From assembly GCA_903893815.1 (NCBI GenBank), contig CAITNS010000067.1, positions 29,385 through 93,384 on the forward strand: a stretch of DNA of 64,000 nucleotides, given 5' to 3'. The notes under the pieces are model-generated. The model made no database searches and was not told where the DNA came from. It was given only the letters and a program-made list of their open reading frames with translations. This DNA comes from an uncultured Bacteroidota bacterium (GTDB taxonomy: Bacteria > Bacteroidota > Bacteroidia > B-17B0 > Aurantibacillaceae). Shown here in pieces: positions 19,465-28,725 of the stretch (its first letter is position 1; the number at the start of each line of letters is the position of its first letter). The position numbers and the translations under genes are program-made.

Positions 19465-20853
19465 ATGAAACCATCCATTCCAAGAGGCACCAGAGATTTC
19501 GGGCCTGCAGAAATGCAGAAACGTCAATATATTTTCAATATTCTGAAAACCAATTTTCAATTGTTTGGTTATGCTCCTATTGAAACGCCAACCATGGAAA
19601 ACATTACAACCTTAACTGGTAAATATGGCGAAGAAGGCGATCAATTAATTTTTAAGGTTTTAAATTCTCGAATACACGAGAGTAAAGACGATAAAAAAGA
19701 ATTACTCAAAAAAGAATTCAATACCTCTTTAGAAAAATCATATAACTCGGAAGCATTAACCGAAAAAGCCTTACGTTACGATTTAACGGTTCCCTTTGCA
19801 CGTTATGTGGTGATGAATAATCACGCACTCACCTACCCTTTTAAACGTTATCAAGTACAGCCAGTTTGGCGTGCCGATAAACCACAAAAAGGTCGTTACC
19901 GTGAATTTTACCAATGTGATGCCGATGTGATTGGCTCTAACTCATTAATTAATGAGTTAGAATTAATTGCCATGATGGATAAATCGTTTTCTGAATTAAA
20001 TATTCCTGTATTGGTTAAATTTAATAACCGAAAAATATTAAGTGGCATTGCCGAAATCTTAAATGCCAGCGATAAAATCATTGACATCACAGTTGCTATT
20101 GATAAACTTGATAAAATTGGTAAAGACGGCGTCGTAAAAGAATTACAAGAAAAAGGAATTTCAGAAACTGCTATTAAACAATTAGAACCCTTAATTGATT
20201 TATCAGGTTCAAATGAAAATAAAGTAAGCACTTTAAAAACATTTTTAGCAAATAGCGAAGTAGGAAAAAAAGGAATTGAAGAAATTGAATTTTTATTAAA
20301 TAATTTAACTACGCTTAAAATCAAACACATTAGCGTAGAGTTAGATATCACGTTAGCTCGCGGATTAAATTATTATACAGGAACTATTTTTGAAGCCAAA
20401 GCCAATGCTGGAACATTTACGCCAAGTATTTTAGGTGGTGGTCGTTATGATGATTTAACGGGTATTTTCGGACTAAAAGGTTTATCAGGCGTTGGTATTT
20501 CTTTTGGCGTTGATCGTATTTATGATGTGATGGAAGAATTAAATTTATTTCCTGAAGCTGTAAATAGAGTATCTACCACAAAAATATTATTAGCCAATTT
20601 TGGTGAAGCCGAATTAATGCACTGCGTAGGCTTAGTTTCTAAATTAAGAGCTTTAGGAATTAATGCTGAAGTATATCCAGATGTGGTGAAGAAAATTGCC
20701 AAACAATTTGAATATGCTGATAAAAAACAAATTCCTTTTGTGGGAGTTGTTGGCGGAAACGAAATGACCAACAATACCGTGATGTTAAAAAACATGGCTT
20801 CCGGAACTCAGGAAGAAGTTGGTTTTGAAAAATTAGTGGAGAGTTTGAAATAA
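19465..20853 (+). CDS. hisS: Histidine--tRNA ligase
   Basis: A 462-aa class II aminoacyl-tRNA synthetase charging tRNA-His. The HisRS signatures are present: GTRDFGP at the start, RYDLTVPFARY, the motif 2 region VQPVWRADKPQKGRYREFYQCD, the HisA-type motif ARGLNYYTGTIFE, GGGRYDDL, and motif 3 GVGISFGVDR. A C-terminal anticodon-binding domain follows (~365-462). Length and order are normal for the family. It is monocistronic, with its own promoter, and ends at a terminator shared with the convergent paaE. Confidence 0.96.
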   Translation: MKPSIPRGTRDFGPAEMQKRQYIFNILKTNFQLFGYAPIETPTMENITTLTGKYGEEGDQLIFKVLNSRIHESKDDKKELLKKEFNTSLEKSYNSEALTEKALRYDLTVPFARYVVMNNHALTYPFKRYQVQPVWRADKPQKGRYREFYQCDADVIGSNSLINELELIAMMDKSFSELNIPVLVKFNNRKILSGIAEILNASDKIIDITVAIDKLDKIGKDGVVKELQEKGISETAIKQLEPLIDLSGSNENKVSTLKTFLANSEVGKKGIEEIEFLLNNLTTLKIKHISVELDITLARGLNYYTGTIFEAKANAGTFTPSILGGGRYDDLTGIFGLKGLSGVGISFGVDRIYDVMEELNLFPEAVNRVSTTKILLANFGEAELMHCVGLVSKLRALGINAEVYPDVVKKIAKQFEYADKKQIPFVGVVGGNEMTNNTVMLKNMASGTQEEVGFEKLVESLK

Positions 20854-20875
20854 ATATTTCTAAAATTAATAAAAC

Positions 20876-20905
20876 AAAAAAGGCTTCGTTAACGAAGTCT
20901 TTTTT
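20876..20905. terminator. Bidirectional terminator between hisS and paaE
   Basis: The stem GGCTTCG / CGAAGTC with loop TTAA is flanked by an A-run on the left and T-run on the right. It can therefore end transcription of both convergent genes. Confidence 0.85.
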
Positions 20906-20923
20906 GTTTATAAATGTATAATT

Positions 20924-22000
20924 TTAAATTGCATCAAAATCAACAACTAACTTTTCGGTTAATGGATGTGCTTGGCAAGTTAAAATAAAACCATCTTCAA
21001 CCTCAGCATCAGTTAAGGCGAAGTTTGCATCCATTTTTGCTTTTCCTTCAATAACCTTTGCACGGCAAGTACAACACACTGCGCCTTTACAGCTAAACGG
21101 AGCGTCAACACCTGCATCAATAGCTGCATCTAAAATAGTTAAACCTGCAGTATTTAATTTCATCGTCGTTTCAATACCATATTGTATAACGGTCACCTCG
21201 CTGTTTACATCAGCACCAGTTACAACTGCACCTTCTGCTTTTGAAACCGCATCAGCCACCGCACTAAAATATTCAATATGAACTTTTTCTTTGGCAATAT
21301 TTAATCCTTCTAGAGCTTGCTTAATATTTTCCATCATTGGTCCTGGACCGCAAATAAAATATTCATCTGCGTTAACGCCACCGTAATTTTCAATAATAGC
21401 TTTTACTCTATCAACTGATAGTAAACCTTTTTGTAAATCGCTCACTTGTGTTTTAGGCGTGTCGTATACATTTAATACTTTTACTCTATCTGCATTTTCA
21501 GAAACAATTTTCTCAATCTCCGTTTTAAAAATAACTGAATCTTCATTACGGTTTGCATAAACTAGAGTAACGTTACTTTGTTTTTCGATGTATAAAACAC
21601 TTTTTAAAATACTCATCATGGGTGTAATACCACTTCCACCGGCAAATAACACATAATGCTTTTTGTTATTACCTGATAAAATTGAACTAAAATTTCCCAT
21701 TGGAGTCATGACCTCAACCGCATCACCTACTTTCCAAGTTCGGTTCATTAAAGTTGAAGCTCGTCCGTCTTGTACTTCTTTTACAGCTACGCGTAATTCT
21801 TTTTCGCTATAAGGACTCGTGCAAATACTATATGAACGACGCAATTCTTCGCCATTTACATTTAATTTAACTGTAATATATTGACCTTGTTTAAATTGGT
21901 ATTCGTGTTGAATTGCTAGAGGGATATCAAAAGCAATGGAAACGGCATCAACTGTTTCTCTGCGAATATCTTTTACTTTTAAGGTGTGGAATCTTGCCAT
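20924..22000 (-). CDS. paaE: Phenylacetyl-CoA epoxidase reductase subunit PaaE
   Basis: A 358-aa NAD(P)H-dependent iron-sulfur flavoprotein that passes electrons to the PaaABCD diiron epoxidase for ring 1,2-epoxidation of phenylacetyl-CoA. The FAD domain carries RRSYSICTSP and the NAD domain carries GGSGITPMMS. The C-terminal plant-type 2Fe-2S ferredoxin has C304-x4-C309-x2-C312-x29-C342. Domain order FNR then ferredoxin is that of PaaE. It is transcribed divergently from paaABCDG, sharing a 151-bp control region, unlike E. coli where it is in the same operon. A generic ferredoxin-NADP reductase is the alternative, but the neighbours settle it. Confidence 0.92.
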   Translation of the reverse strand: MARFHTLKVKDIRRETVDAVSIAFDIPLAIQHEYQFKQGQYITVKLNVNGEELRRSYSICTSPYSEKELRVAVKEVQDGRASTLMNRTWKVGDAVEVMTPMGNFSSILSGNNKKHYVLFAGGSGITPMMSILKSVLYIEKQSNVTLVYANRNEDSVIFKTEIEKIVSENADRVKVLNVYDTPKTQVSDLQKGLLSVDRVKAIIENYGGVNADEYFICGPGPMMENIKQALEGLNIAKEKVHIEYFSAVADAVSKAEGAVVTGADVNSEVTVIQYGIETTMKLNTAGLTILDAAIDAGVDAPFSCKGAVCCTCRAKVIEGKAKMDANFALTDAEVEDGFILTCQAHPLTEKLVVDFDAI

Positions 22001-22044
22001 TTTTTAAATTTTAGTTGCGCAAAAATAAAATATTAATGTGATAA

Positions 22045-22078
22045 TTAAACAGTAAATGATTTTTATTGTTTAAACAGT
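22045..22078. promoter_or_regulatory. Direct repeats TTAAACAGT in the paaE/paaA control region
   Basis: TTAAACAGT occurs at 22045-22053 and again at 22070-22078, 25 bp apart, between the divergent paaE and paaA promoters. They may bind a phenylacetyl-CoA-responsive regulator; no regulator gene is in the window. Inference only. Confidence 0.35.
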
Positions 22079-22098
22079 TATAAAATGAGGATAAAACC

Positions 22099-22130
22099 TT
22101 TGAAAAAAAGCGGTCAAAAGCTTATATTTG
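22099..22130 (+). promoter_or_regulatory. Promoter of paaABC operon
   Basis: TTTG (22099-22102), a spacer of exactly 20 bp and TATATTTG (22123-22130) match the Bacteroidota consensus perfectly. It lies 22 bp before the paaA ATG. Confidence 0.75.
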
Positions 22131-22151
22131 TATAATTCATAAACAAAAACG

Positions 22152-23093
22152 ATGGAACTTACTCAATTTGAAGATGTATTTGAAGGCAAATTAGCCAAAA
22201 ATGAAATGGTGGAGCCTAAAGATTGGATGCCGGATAATTACCGTAAGCATTTAATTCGCCAAATATCACAACACGCGCACTCTGAAATAGTGGGGATGTT
22301 ACCAGAAGGTAACTGGATTACTCGTGCGCCAAGTTTACGCGCTAAAGTAGTTTTATTAGCTAAGGTGCAAGACGAAGGTGGACATGGTTTATATTTATAC
22401 ACTGCTGCCGAAACTCTGGGTATTAGCCGCGATGAATTATTAGATAATTTACATACCGGTAAAGCAAAATATTCGTCTATTTTTAATTATCCAACTTTAA
22501 CTTGGGCAGATATTGGTGCAGTGGGTTGGTTAGTAGATGGTGCTGCCATTATGAATCAAGTGATGTTGCAACGTACTTCTTACGGACCTTATGCACGTGC
22601 TATGGTGCGTATTTGCAAGGAAGAAAGCTTTCACCAACGTCAAGGTTTCGAAATTATGACTCACTTGTCATTTGGCACTGCTGATCAAAAAGCAATGGCA
22701 CAAGATGCGTTAAACCGTTGGTGGTATCCAACAATGATGATGTTTGGTCCACCAGATGCAGAATCACCCAATAGCGAAAATGCAATGAAATGGCGTATTA
22801 AGCGTGAAACAAACGATCAATTACGTCAAAAATTCGTTAACCAAACTGTTCCTCAAGTAGAATATTTAGGATTAACAGTTCCGGATGCAAACTTAAAATG
22901 GAATGAAGCTAAAAAAGGATACGATTATAGCGAACCAAATTGGGCTGAGTTTAAACAAGTAATTAGTGGAAACGGTCCTTGTAATAAAGAACGCTTAGCA
23001 GCTCGTAACAAAGCGCATGATGACGGCGCTTGGGTAAGAGAAGCTGCACAAGCCTTTGCTAAAAAACGTAAAGAAGTTTACGAAGCAGCGTAA
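22152..23093 (+). CDS. paaA: 1,2-phenylacetyl-CoA epoxidase catalytic subunit PaaA
   Basis: A 313-aa diiron oxygenase subunit that forms ring-1,2-epoxyphenylacetyl-CoA. The metal-ligand helices carry [10 protein letters not shown] and [12 protein letters not shown] (E-x-x-H patterns of a ferritin-like fold). Upstream is [19 protein letters not shown], characteristic of PaaA. The length equals the usual ~310 residues. It is the first gene of the operon paaA-paaB-paaC-small ORF-paaD-paaG, with gaps of ~50-130 bp, and starts just after a strong promoter. Together with PaaC it forms the core complex, while PaaE supplies electrons. Confidence 0.95.
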   Translation: MELTQFEDVFEGKLAKNEMVEPKDWMPDNYRKHLIRQISQHAHSEIVGMLPEGNWITRAPSLRAKVVLLAKVQDEGGHGLYLYTAAETLGISRDELLDNLHTGKAKYSSIFNYPTLTWADIGAVGWLVDGAAIMNQVMLQRTSYGPYARAMVRICKEESFHQRQGFEIMTHLSFGTADQKAMAQDALNRWWYPTMMMFGPPDAESPNSENAMKWRIKRETNDQLRQKFVNQTVPQVEYLGLTVPDANLKWNEAKKGYDYSEPNWAEFKQVISGNGPCNKERLAARNKAHDDGAWVREAAQAFAKKRKEVYEAA

Positions 23094-23190
23094 GTAAATT
23101 TTGAGTGTTGATTTATTAGTTTTAAATAATCTTCTAACCAACTCTCTTTGATATTAAAAACTAAACACTAATAACTAAGCACTATTAAAA

Positions 23191-23478
23191 ATGAGTGATA
23201 ATCAAGGCCCAGTTTGGGAAATATTTTTACAAAAAAAAGCAGGACAACCTTTTGTACACTGCGGAAGTTTACATGCGTTTGATAAAGAAATGGCTTTGCA
23301 AAATGCTAGAGATTTATACACTCGTCGCGGAGAAGGTGTTTCTATTTGGGCAGTACCCTCTAATGCTATTGTAGCGAGTAGCCCAGAAGATATTGGTCCT
23401 TTCTTCGAGCCTTCAAACGATAAAGTATATCGTCATCCTACGTTTTATCAAATTCCGGATGCTATAGGGCATATGTAA
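23191..23478 (+). CDS. paaB: 1,2-phenylacetyl-CoA epoxidase subunit PaaB
   Basis: A 95-aa small subunit. It contains the PaaB features WEIFLQKKAGQPFVHCGSLHA, LQNARDLYTRRGEGVSIWAVPSN and the end HPTFYQIP. PaaB bridges and stabilises PaaAC complexes and is needed for in vivo epoxidase activity. The position between paaA and paaC and the usual length make the call firm. Confidence 0.95.
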   Translation: MSDNQGPVWEIFLQKKAGQPFVHCGSLHAFDKEMALQNARDLYTRRGEGVSIWAVPSNAIVASSPEDIGPFFEPSNDKVYRHPTFYQIPDAIGHM

Positions 23479-23498
23479 TTTTTAGACACAAGATACAA

Positions 23499-23532
23499 GA
23501 CTTAAGATATAAGACTTAAGATATAAGACTTG
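23499..23532. repeat. 14-bp tandem repeat between paaB and paaC
   Basis: The unit GACTTAAGATATAA is present twice (23499-23512, 23513-23526), followed by a partial GACTTG. This is a simple intergenic repeat of a kind common in AT-rich Bacteroidota spacers. Confidence 0.75.
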
Positions 23533-23604
23533 TTTATCTTATTATCAAAAAATTAATTACTAAAAAAATCTGCGGTAATTTGCGAAATCTGCGGGACAAA
23601 CAAA

Positions 23605-24363
23605 ATGACAACACAAGAAGCATTATTTAATTATACATTACGATTAGGAGATACTAACTTAATTTTAGCACAACGTTTAAGTGAGTGGACAGGCCACGGC
23701 CCTTTTTTAGAAGAAGATCTAGCTTTAACTAACATTGCTCTAGATATTACAGGTGCAGCAAAATCATTATTAGAATATGCTTCAACAATCGAAAATAAAG
23801 GCAGAAGTGCCGATGATTTAGCTTATTTCAGAAATGATAGACAGTTTTTTAATGCCCAAATAACAGAACAACCAAATGGCGATTATGCCAAAACCATTGC
23901 TCGTCAGGCAATCATGGACTGTTTTGATTATTATTTTTTTACAGAATTAGCAAAAAGTAAGGACGAAACTTTAGCTGGAATTGCCCAAAAATCAATTAAA
24001 GAAGTAACCTATCATTTACGTCATACCTCATCTTGGTTAGAACGTTTTGGTGATGGTACTGAAGAAAGTCATAATAAAACACAAACTGCTATTAACCAAT
24101 TATGGCAATATACTGGCGAGTTATTTGAAATGACTGAAGTTGATGAAATTTTATTAAAAGAAGGTATCGCTGTTGATTTGAATTTAGTGAAAGCCAAATG
24201 GGAAAACCACATGGCTGATTTATTAGCAAAATGTACTTTAATACAACCAGAAAATGTATTTATGCAAACTGGTAGCCGCAAAGGAATTCATACAGAGCAT
24301 TTGGCATTTATTTTAGCAGAGATGCAAGCGTTACCGCGAATGTATCCGGATGCGAAGTGGTAA
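23605..24363 (+). CDS. paaC: 1,2-phenylacetyl-CoA epoxidase structural subunit PaaC
   Basis: A 252-aa ferritin-like subunit that pairs with PaaA but lacks an active diiron site in characterised homologues. Recognisable segments are LILAQRLSEWTGHGPFLEEDLALTNIALD, the FFNAQITEQPNGDYAKTI loop, IKEVTYHLRHTSSWLERFGDGTEES and the C-terminal GIHTEHLAFILAEMQALPR. It lies 126 bp after paaB and is followed by an unusual 35-codon membrane ORF before paaD. Confidence 0.94.
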   Translation: MTTQEALFNYTLRLGDTNLILAQRLSEWTGHGPFLEEDLALTNIALDITGAAKSLLEYASTIENKGRSADDLAYFRNDRQFFNAQITEQPNGDYAKTIARQAIMDCFDYYFFTELAKSKDETLAGIAQKSIKEVTYHLRHTSSWLERFGDGTEESHNKTQTAINQLWQYTGELFEMTEVDEILLKEGIAVDLNLVKAKWENHMADLLAKCTLIQPENVFMQTGSRKGIHTEHLAFILAEMQALPRMYPDAKW

Positions 24364-24451
24364 TCAATAGTTGTTGGTTGTTTGAAAAAAGTTTTTTGAT
24401 TTTTAATTAAATGTCAAACAACAAATCTCCTATAATAAAAAACAAATATTA

Positions 24452-24559
24452 ATGAACTTTAAAGAATCCTGGAAAAAAATATCGCCCTACTTTGTAGATG
24501 TTTGGCAATACATTGTGATTATCATCATCATGATTATTGCAGCGATATTTATCTTATAA
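24452..24559 (+). CDS. Small membrane protein (35 aa) within paa operon
   Basis: ATG to TAA, 36 codons, lying in the 247-bp gap between paaC and paaD on the same strand. It starts MNFKESWKKISPYF and then has a single hydrophobic helix (YIVIIIIMIIAAIFIL). The N-terminus is positively charged, so it could sit in the inner membrane with the N-terminus inside. Whether it is translated is unproven. The clean composition (a charged amphipathic start, then ~17 hydrophobic residues to the stop) and the operon position argue for a real small gene. Its function is unknown. Confidence 0.5.
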   Translation: MNFKESWKKISPYFVDVWQYIVIIIIMIIAAIFIL

Positions 24560-24610
24560 TTACCCAATACTTTCTGCGCAAAAAATCTCTGTGATCTTTG
24601 CGGTTAAAAT

Positions 24611-25099
24611 ATGAAAACCAAAGAAGACATACTTTCATTACTTTCTGAAATTCCCGATCCAGAAATTCCAGTCATTTCTATCATCGAATTAGGCGTTATT
24701 AGAGATATTAATATTATTGACGAGGTATCGGTTACTTTAAAAATCACCCCTACCTACTCTGGTTGCCCAGCCATGAAACAGATAGAAGATGATGTGCGAA
24801 AAAAATTGACAGAAATTGGGTTCACCAATATCTCAATTAATACTATTTTCTCTCCACCTTGGACAACCGATTGGATTACAGCTGAAGCCAAAGAAAAACT
24901 AAGAATTTACGGCATAGCACCGCCTGAGCATAGCACCGAAGATAAAAGTTGGCTAACCGGAAAAACAAAAAATATCGCTTGTCCTCGCTGCAAATCTCAA
25001 AACACCAAATTAATTTCTCAATTTGGTAGCACGGCCTGTAAAGCTTTACACCAATGTGAAGATTGTTTGGAGCCCTTTGATTATTTTAAATGTATTTAG
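24611..25099 (+). CDS. paaD: Phenylacetyl-CoA epoxidase subunit PaaD (MIP18/SufT-like with zinc ribbon)
   Basis: A 162-aa protein. The N-terminal ~100 residues are a MIP18-family (SufT-like) domain with IPDPEIPVISIIELGVIRD and TPTYSGCPAMKQIEDDV. The C-terminal part is a zinc ribbon with two CxxC pairs, CPRC and CEDC, ending EPFDYFKCI. In the paa pathway PaaD is needed for maturation of the Fe-S or diiron centres of the epoxidase. Upstream (~24575-24605) is a short A/T-rich sequence with CTGTGATCTTTGCGGTTAAA, a widespread Bacteroidota intergenic motif. Confidence 0.93.
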   Translation: MKTKEDILSLLSEIPDPEIPVISIIELGVIRDINIIDEVSVTLKITPTYSGCPAMKQIEDDVRKKLTEIGFTNISINTIFSPPWTTDWITAEAKEKLRIYGIAPPEHSTEDKSWLTGKTKNIACPRCKSQNTKLISQFGSTACKALHQCEDCLEPFDYFKCI

Positions 25100-25161
25100 G
25101 TTTCAAAATTTCTTTTTCCAAAAAATAATTCCCAATTTTATCTAACAAAAAAATACTTAAT

Positions 25162-25938
25162 ATGAGTTTTATACTTTCCGAACTTAAAGAAAAAGTAATG
25201 GTTATTACTTTAAATCGTGCAGATAAATTTAATAGTTTTAATAGAGAAATGGCTTTGCAATTGCAAGATGCATTAGATGAAGCAGAAGCTAATGAAAATG
25301 TTAGAGCAATTGTTTTAACAGGAATAGGAAAAGCTTTTTGTGCAGGACAAGATTTAGCAGAAGCTATTGACCCAAACGGACCTGGCATTGCAAAAATAGT
25401 TGACGAGCATTACAATCCCATTATTTTAAGAATCCGTAAAATCGAAAAACCAATCATAGCTGCGGTTAATGGTGTAGCCGCTGGCGCTGGCGCTAATATT
25501 GCTTTGGCTTGTGATATCGTAACTGCCACAAACTCTGCTTCTTTTATTCAAGCATTTAGTAAAATTGGTTTAATACCAGATAGCGGCGGAACGTTTTTCT
25601 TACCTCGTTTAGTTGGTTTTCAAAGAGCAACTGCTTTAATGATGACTGGCGACAAAGTAATGGCAACCGAAGCTCAACAAATGGGTATGATTTATAAAGT
25701 ATTTGCTGATGAAACCTTTATGACGGATGCTTTGGCTTTTGCCAATACATTAGCCAATATGCCAACAAAAGCAATGGGTTTAACGAAACGTTTATTAAAC
25801 GAAAGCTTGTTTAACACACACGATAAACAATTAGCTCGCGAAGGTATTATACAAGTAGATGCGGCATCTACCGCAGATTACGCCGAAGGTGTAAATGCTT
25901 TTTTAGAAAAGCGCAAGCCTGAGTTTAAAGGAAAATAA
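25162..25938 (+). CDS. paaG: 2-(1,2-epoxy-1,2-dihydrophenyl)acetyl-CoA isomerase PaaG
   Basis: A 258-aa crotonase-fold protein that isomerises the ring epoxide to the oxepin form. The oxyanion and active-site regions GKAFCAGQDL, NGVAAGAGANIAL, FSKIGLIPDSGGTFFLPR and GVNAFLEKRKPEFKGK align well with E. coli PaaG as I remember it, better than with PaaF or generic enoyl-CoA hydratases. It follows paaD by 62 bp as the last recognisable paa gene here. Ring-opening (PaaZ) and β-oxidation steps (PaaF, H, J) and the ligase PaaK are not in this window. Confidence 0.86.
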   Translation: MSFILSELKEKVMVITLNRADKFNSFNREMALQLQDALDEAEANENVRAIVLTGIGKAFCAGQDLAEAIDPNGPGIAKIVDEHYNPIILRIRKIEKPIIAAVNGVAAGAGANIALACDIVTATNSASFIQAFSKIGLIPDSGGTFFLPRLVGFQRATALMMTGDKVMATEAQQMGMIYKVFADETFMTDALAFANTLANMPTKAMGLTKRLLNESLFNTHDKQLAREGIIQVDAASTADYAEGVNAFLEKRKPEFKGK

Positions 25939-25951
25939 GTGGCTTAGCGTC

Positions 25952-26001
25952 ATGCTGAACTTATTTCAGCATCTCATGATACCCTGAAACGTTTTCAGGG
26001 T
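25952..26001. repeat. Dispersed double-hairpin intergenic repeat
   Basis: Two neighbouring perfect hairpins: ATGCTGAA-5-TTCAGCAT (25952-25972) and ACCCTGAAA-3-TTTCAGGGT (25981-26001). GTCATGCTGAACTT...TTTCAGCATCTCA is a widespread intergenic repeat in Bacteroidota. It may also help to end the paa transcript, but there is no T-tract. Confidence 0.65.
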
Positions 26002-26086
26002 AACCCTACGTTATTAAACCTCCTATTGTTTACAATTTTTTTGTATCCCACGCCTTAAAAGTCGTTATAACCTTAATTTTACTGTT

Positions 26087-27829
26087 ATGAAGGCATACAA
26101 ACTCTTATTTATTTCCTTTCTTTTTTTAAGCTTCTCAGCTTTTGCACAACCTAAAAAAGAATACTACGATAGTGAACAATTAAAACTAAAATCCGAAACC
26201 AATATTGTAAAAGGTATGCCACATGGACGCCATGTAGAATATTACAAAAATGGCAACGTATCGCGAAAAGGTTCATTTTACAACGGAAAAGAAGATAGTA
26301 CGTGGTATTTTTATTATGAAAATAAAGTTTTAAAAGCTATCGAAAATTACAATAGAGGTAAAAAAAACGGTCATAATTATTATTATTCCAAAACTAGTGA
26401 GTTAGCTCAAGAAACCGTTTTTAATCAAAATTTACCTGATAGTATTTGGACTTCGTACCATGAAAACAAAACGGTAAAAAGTCGCGAATCCTTTGCTAAA
26501 GGAAAAAAAACAGGTGATTGGTTATATTATTTTGATAACGGACAATTAGAAAGTTCTGGAAAATTTGAAAATGATTTAAAAGAAGGCGAAGTAAAAACCT
26601 TTTATAAAAACGGAAAACCTGCTTCTGTTTCCTCATTTTGTAAAGGCAAACCTTGTGGTAAGATTTTAGAATATTACGAAAATGGTCAACAAAAATTAGA
26701 AAAAGAATACGTGGATTCTGTTGCTTTTGCCATTCACAATATGTGGAATGAATTAGGAAAACAAATTATTACAAATGGTTCCGGAACCATTACGGCACAA
26801 TACAACAGTGGAATTATTAAAGCTCAAGGCGCCTATAAAGAAGGCTTTATGAATGGCTTATGGCGCTACTTTCATCATAACGGGGAATTGGACTATGAAG
26901 CTAATTATGAAAAAGGCGTATTGAATGGTTTCTACTCTTCTTACTACCAAAATCATAAAGAAAAAAGCGAAGGCTGGTTTGTAAACGGAAAGAAAAACGG
27001 ACTATGGAAATTCTTTACCGAAAAAGGTGAAAAAGAAATGGAAGGAACATTAAAAGATGGTTTACGAAACGATAAATGGACTTACTATTACAGTAATGGG
27101 AATAAAGAATCAGAAGGATATTTTTTAGATGATAAACAAACAGGCACTTGGGAATATTTTTATCCAACTACCGAAAAATGGAAACAAGGTAATTTTGACA
27201 ATGATTTAAAAACGGGCATTTGGACAACCTGGTTTGAGAACGGAAAAAAATTACAAGAAGGTTCTTATGTTGCTGGCAAAGAAAACGGCCAATGGCAAAG
27301 TTGGTATAACAATGGACAATTAAAAGATCAAGGAAGTTTTAAAGATGCTCAAATTACGGGGTTATGGGAAGGTTGGTACATGAATGGAAAAGCTAACTAC
27401 AAAGGAACTTATAACGAAAAAGGTAAAAAGCAAGGCTTTTGGGAATATTGGTTCGAAACTGGGCAGTACCGAGAAAAAGGTTCTTATGTAAGCGGAATTA
27501 AACATGGTCATTGGACAAGCTACTACGAAAAAGGAAACTTTATTGATAGTGATGGTAATTACAGCAAAGGAAAACAACATGGCACTTGGACATACTACTA
27601 TGAAACTGGCGGTATCATGAAAACACAAGGCTTTAAAGATGGGCGTTTATCAGGGAAATCCATTTCTTATTTCTCTAACAACAAAATACAATCCGAAAGT
27701 AATTACAAAGTAGTTAGCGAAAAACGAAAAGGTAAAAAACAAAGTGTTGCACACGGCGATTGGGTTTTTTATGATAAAACAGGTAAAGAAATCAGCCGAA
27801 TTGCCTATAAAAATGGTGTGAAAAAGTAA
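26087..27829 (+). CDS. MORN-variant repeat protein (YwqK-like), exported
   Basis: A 580-aa protein with a signal peptide (ends SAFAQ, ~21). It then consists of about 20 repeats of ~23 residues following the pattern yyxNGxxxxxGxyxxGkxxGxWxyY. This is the MORN-variant family annotated in Bacteroidota as YwqK-type, despite no evidence for an antitoxin role. Such β-hairpin arrays form long solenoids; localisation would be periplasmic or surface. It stands alone downstream of the paa operon, separated by 148 bp and the double-hairpin repeat. A related shorter protein is at 47364-48173. Confidence 0.82.
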   Translation: MKAYKLLFISFLFLSFSAFAQPKKEYYDSEQLKLKSETNIVKGMPHGRHVEYYKNGNVSRKGSFYNGKEDSTWYFYYENKVLKAIENYNRGKKNGHNYYYSKTSELAQETVFNQNLPDSIWTSYHENKTVKSRESFAKGKKTGDWLYYFDNGQLESSGKFENDLKEGEVKTFYKNGKPASVSSFCKGKPCGKILEYYENGQQKLEKEYVDSVAFAIHNMWNELGKQIITNGSGTITAQYNSGIIKAQGAYKEGFMNGLWRYFHHNGELDYEANYEKGVLNGFYSSYYQNHKEKSEGWFVNGKKNGLWKFFTEKGEKEMEGTLKDGLRNDKWTYYYSNGNKESEGYFLDDKQTGTWEYFYPTTEKWKQGNFDNDLKTGIWTTWFENGKKLQEGSYVAGKENGQWQSWYNNGQLKDQGSFKDAQITGLWEGWYMNGKANYKGTYNEKGKKQGFWEYWFETGQYREKGSYVSGIKHGHWTSYYEKGNFIDSDGNYSKGKQHGTWTYYYETGGIMKTQGFKDGRLSGKSISYFSNNKIQSESNYKVVSEKRKGKKQSVAHGDWVFYDKTGKEISRIAYKNGVKK

Positions 27830-27891
27830 CCAATAAATAATATAAATTTAATTTAATAAAAAAGTATATTTACTTAAATAAAAAATACTCT

Positions 27892-28722
27892 ATGCTTTTA
27901 AAAATTAAACTTTTTTTCTTAACCACTTCAGTTGTTATTTTAATAAGTTCGTGCGGAGGAAATAAACAAGAAGAACTAAATACAACAGACGATGAAATAC
28001 AAGCTGTTGGTCTTGATTCTCAAAAAATTTCAGCACAAAATGTATTTAATACGATTTCATCTAGAGCTACCATTTTGGAATTAACAAAATTATCAAATGC
28101 AGAATACAATGTTCAATTATTAAATAATCCCAACGACGTAAGTAGATATTTATTAGAAAGTAGTAGAGCCCTTAATTTGGGCGTATATGGCGCAGATTTA
28201 AACGTAGCAAGCATTTACGACCAAACTCAAGAATCGATGTTGTTTTTTAAATGCGTTAGTATTATTGCTAAAAGTATTGGTGTCAGTAATTCTTTTGATG
28301 AAAATATGGGAGATCGCATGACTGCTAATCAATCTAACAGAGATTCAACTTTAAGTATTATTACGCAAGCTTTTAAAAGTGCTGATGAAACTTTAAGAAA
28401 AAATAATCGCCCTGGCACATCTTCTTTATTAGTTGCTGGTGCTTGGATTGAAGGTCTTTATATAGCATGCCAAACAGCTAAGGAAACTAAAAACGAACCA
28501 ATCGTAAAAGAAATATTCGCACAAAAAGAATCGTTAGATAATTTAATGGAATTGTTACTATCCTCTAAATTACCTGATGAAACCGCTTATGTTTTAGAGG
28601 ATTTAAAAGCAGTTAAACTAATTATAGATTCAAAAACGGATAATGTATTTACATTAAATGCGATGAAAGAATTAGATTCAAAAATTACAGATCTTAGAAC
28701 TAAAATCATTTCTTCTAAATAA
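27892..28722 (+). CDS. Hypothetical lipoprotein
   Basis: A 276-aa protein with a lipoprotein signal ending SSCGGN (C21). The mature part is predicted mostly helical (ISSRATILELTKLSNAEYNVQLL, RYLLESSRALNLGVYGADL, GAWIEGLYIACQTAKE). I recognise no catalytic motif. It lies 63 bp after the MORN protein and only 3 bp before the γ-carbonic-anhydrase gene, suggesting cotranscription with the latter. Proteins of this kind are common conserved unknowns in Bacteroidota envelopes. Confidence 0.7.
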   Translation: MLLKIKLFFLTTSVVILISSCGGNKQEELNTTDDEIQAVGLDSQKISAQNVFNTISSRATILELTKLSNAEYNVQLLNNPNDVSRYLLESSRALNLGVYGADLNVASIYDQTQESMLFFKCVSIIAKSIGVSNSFDENMGDRMTANQSNRDSTLSIITQAFKSADETLRKNNRPGTSSLLVAGAWIEGLYIACQTAKETKNEPIVKEIFAQKESLDNLMELLLSSKLPDETAYVLEDLKAVKLIIDSKTDNVFTLNAMKELDSKITDLRTKIISSK

Positions 28723-28725
28723 ACT

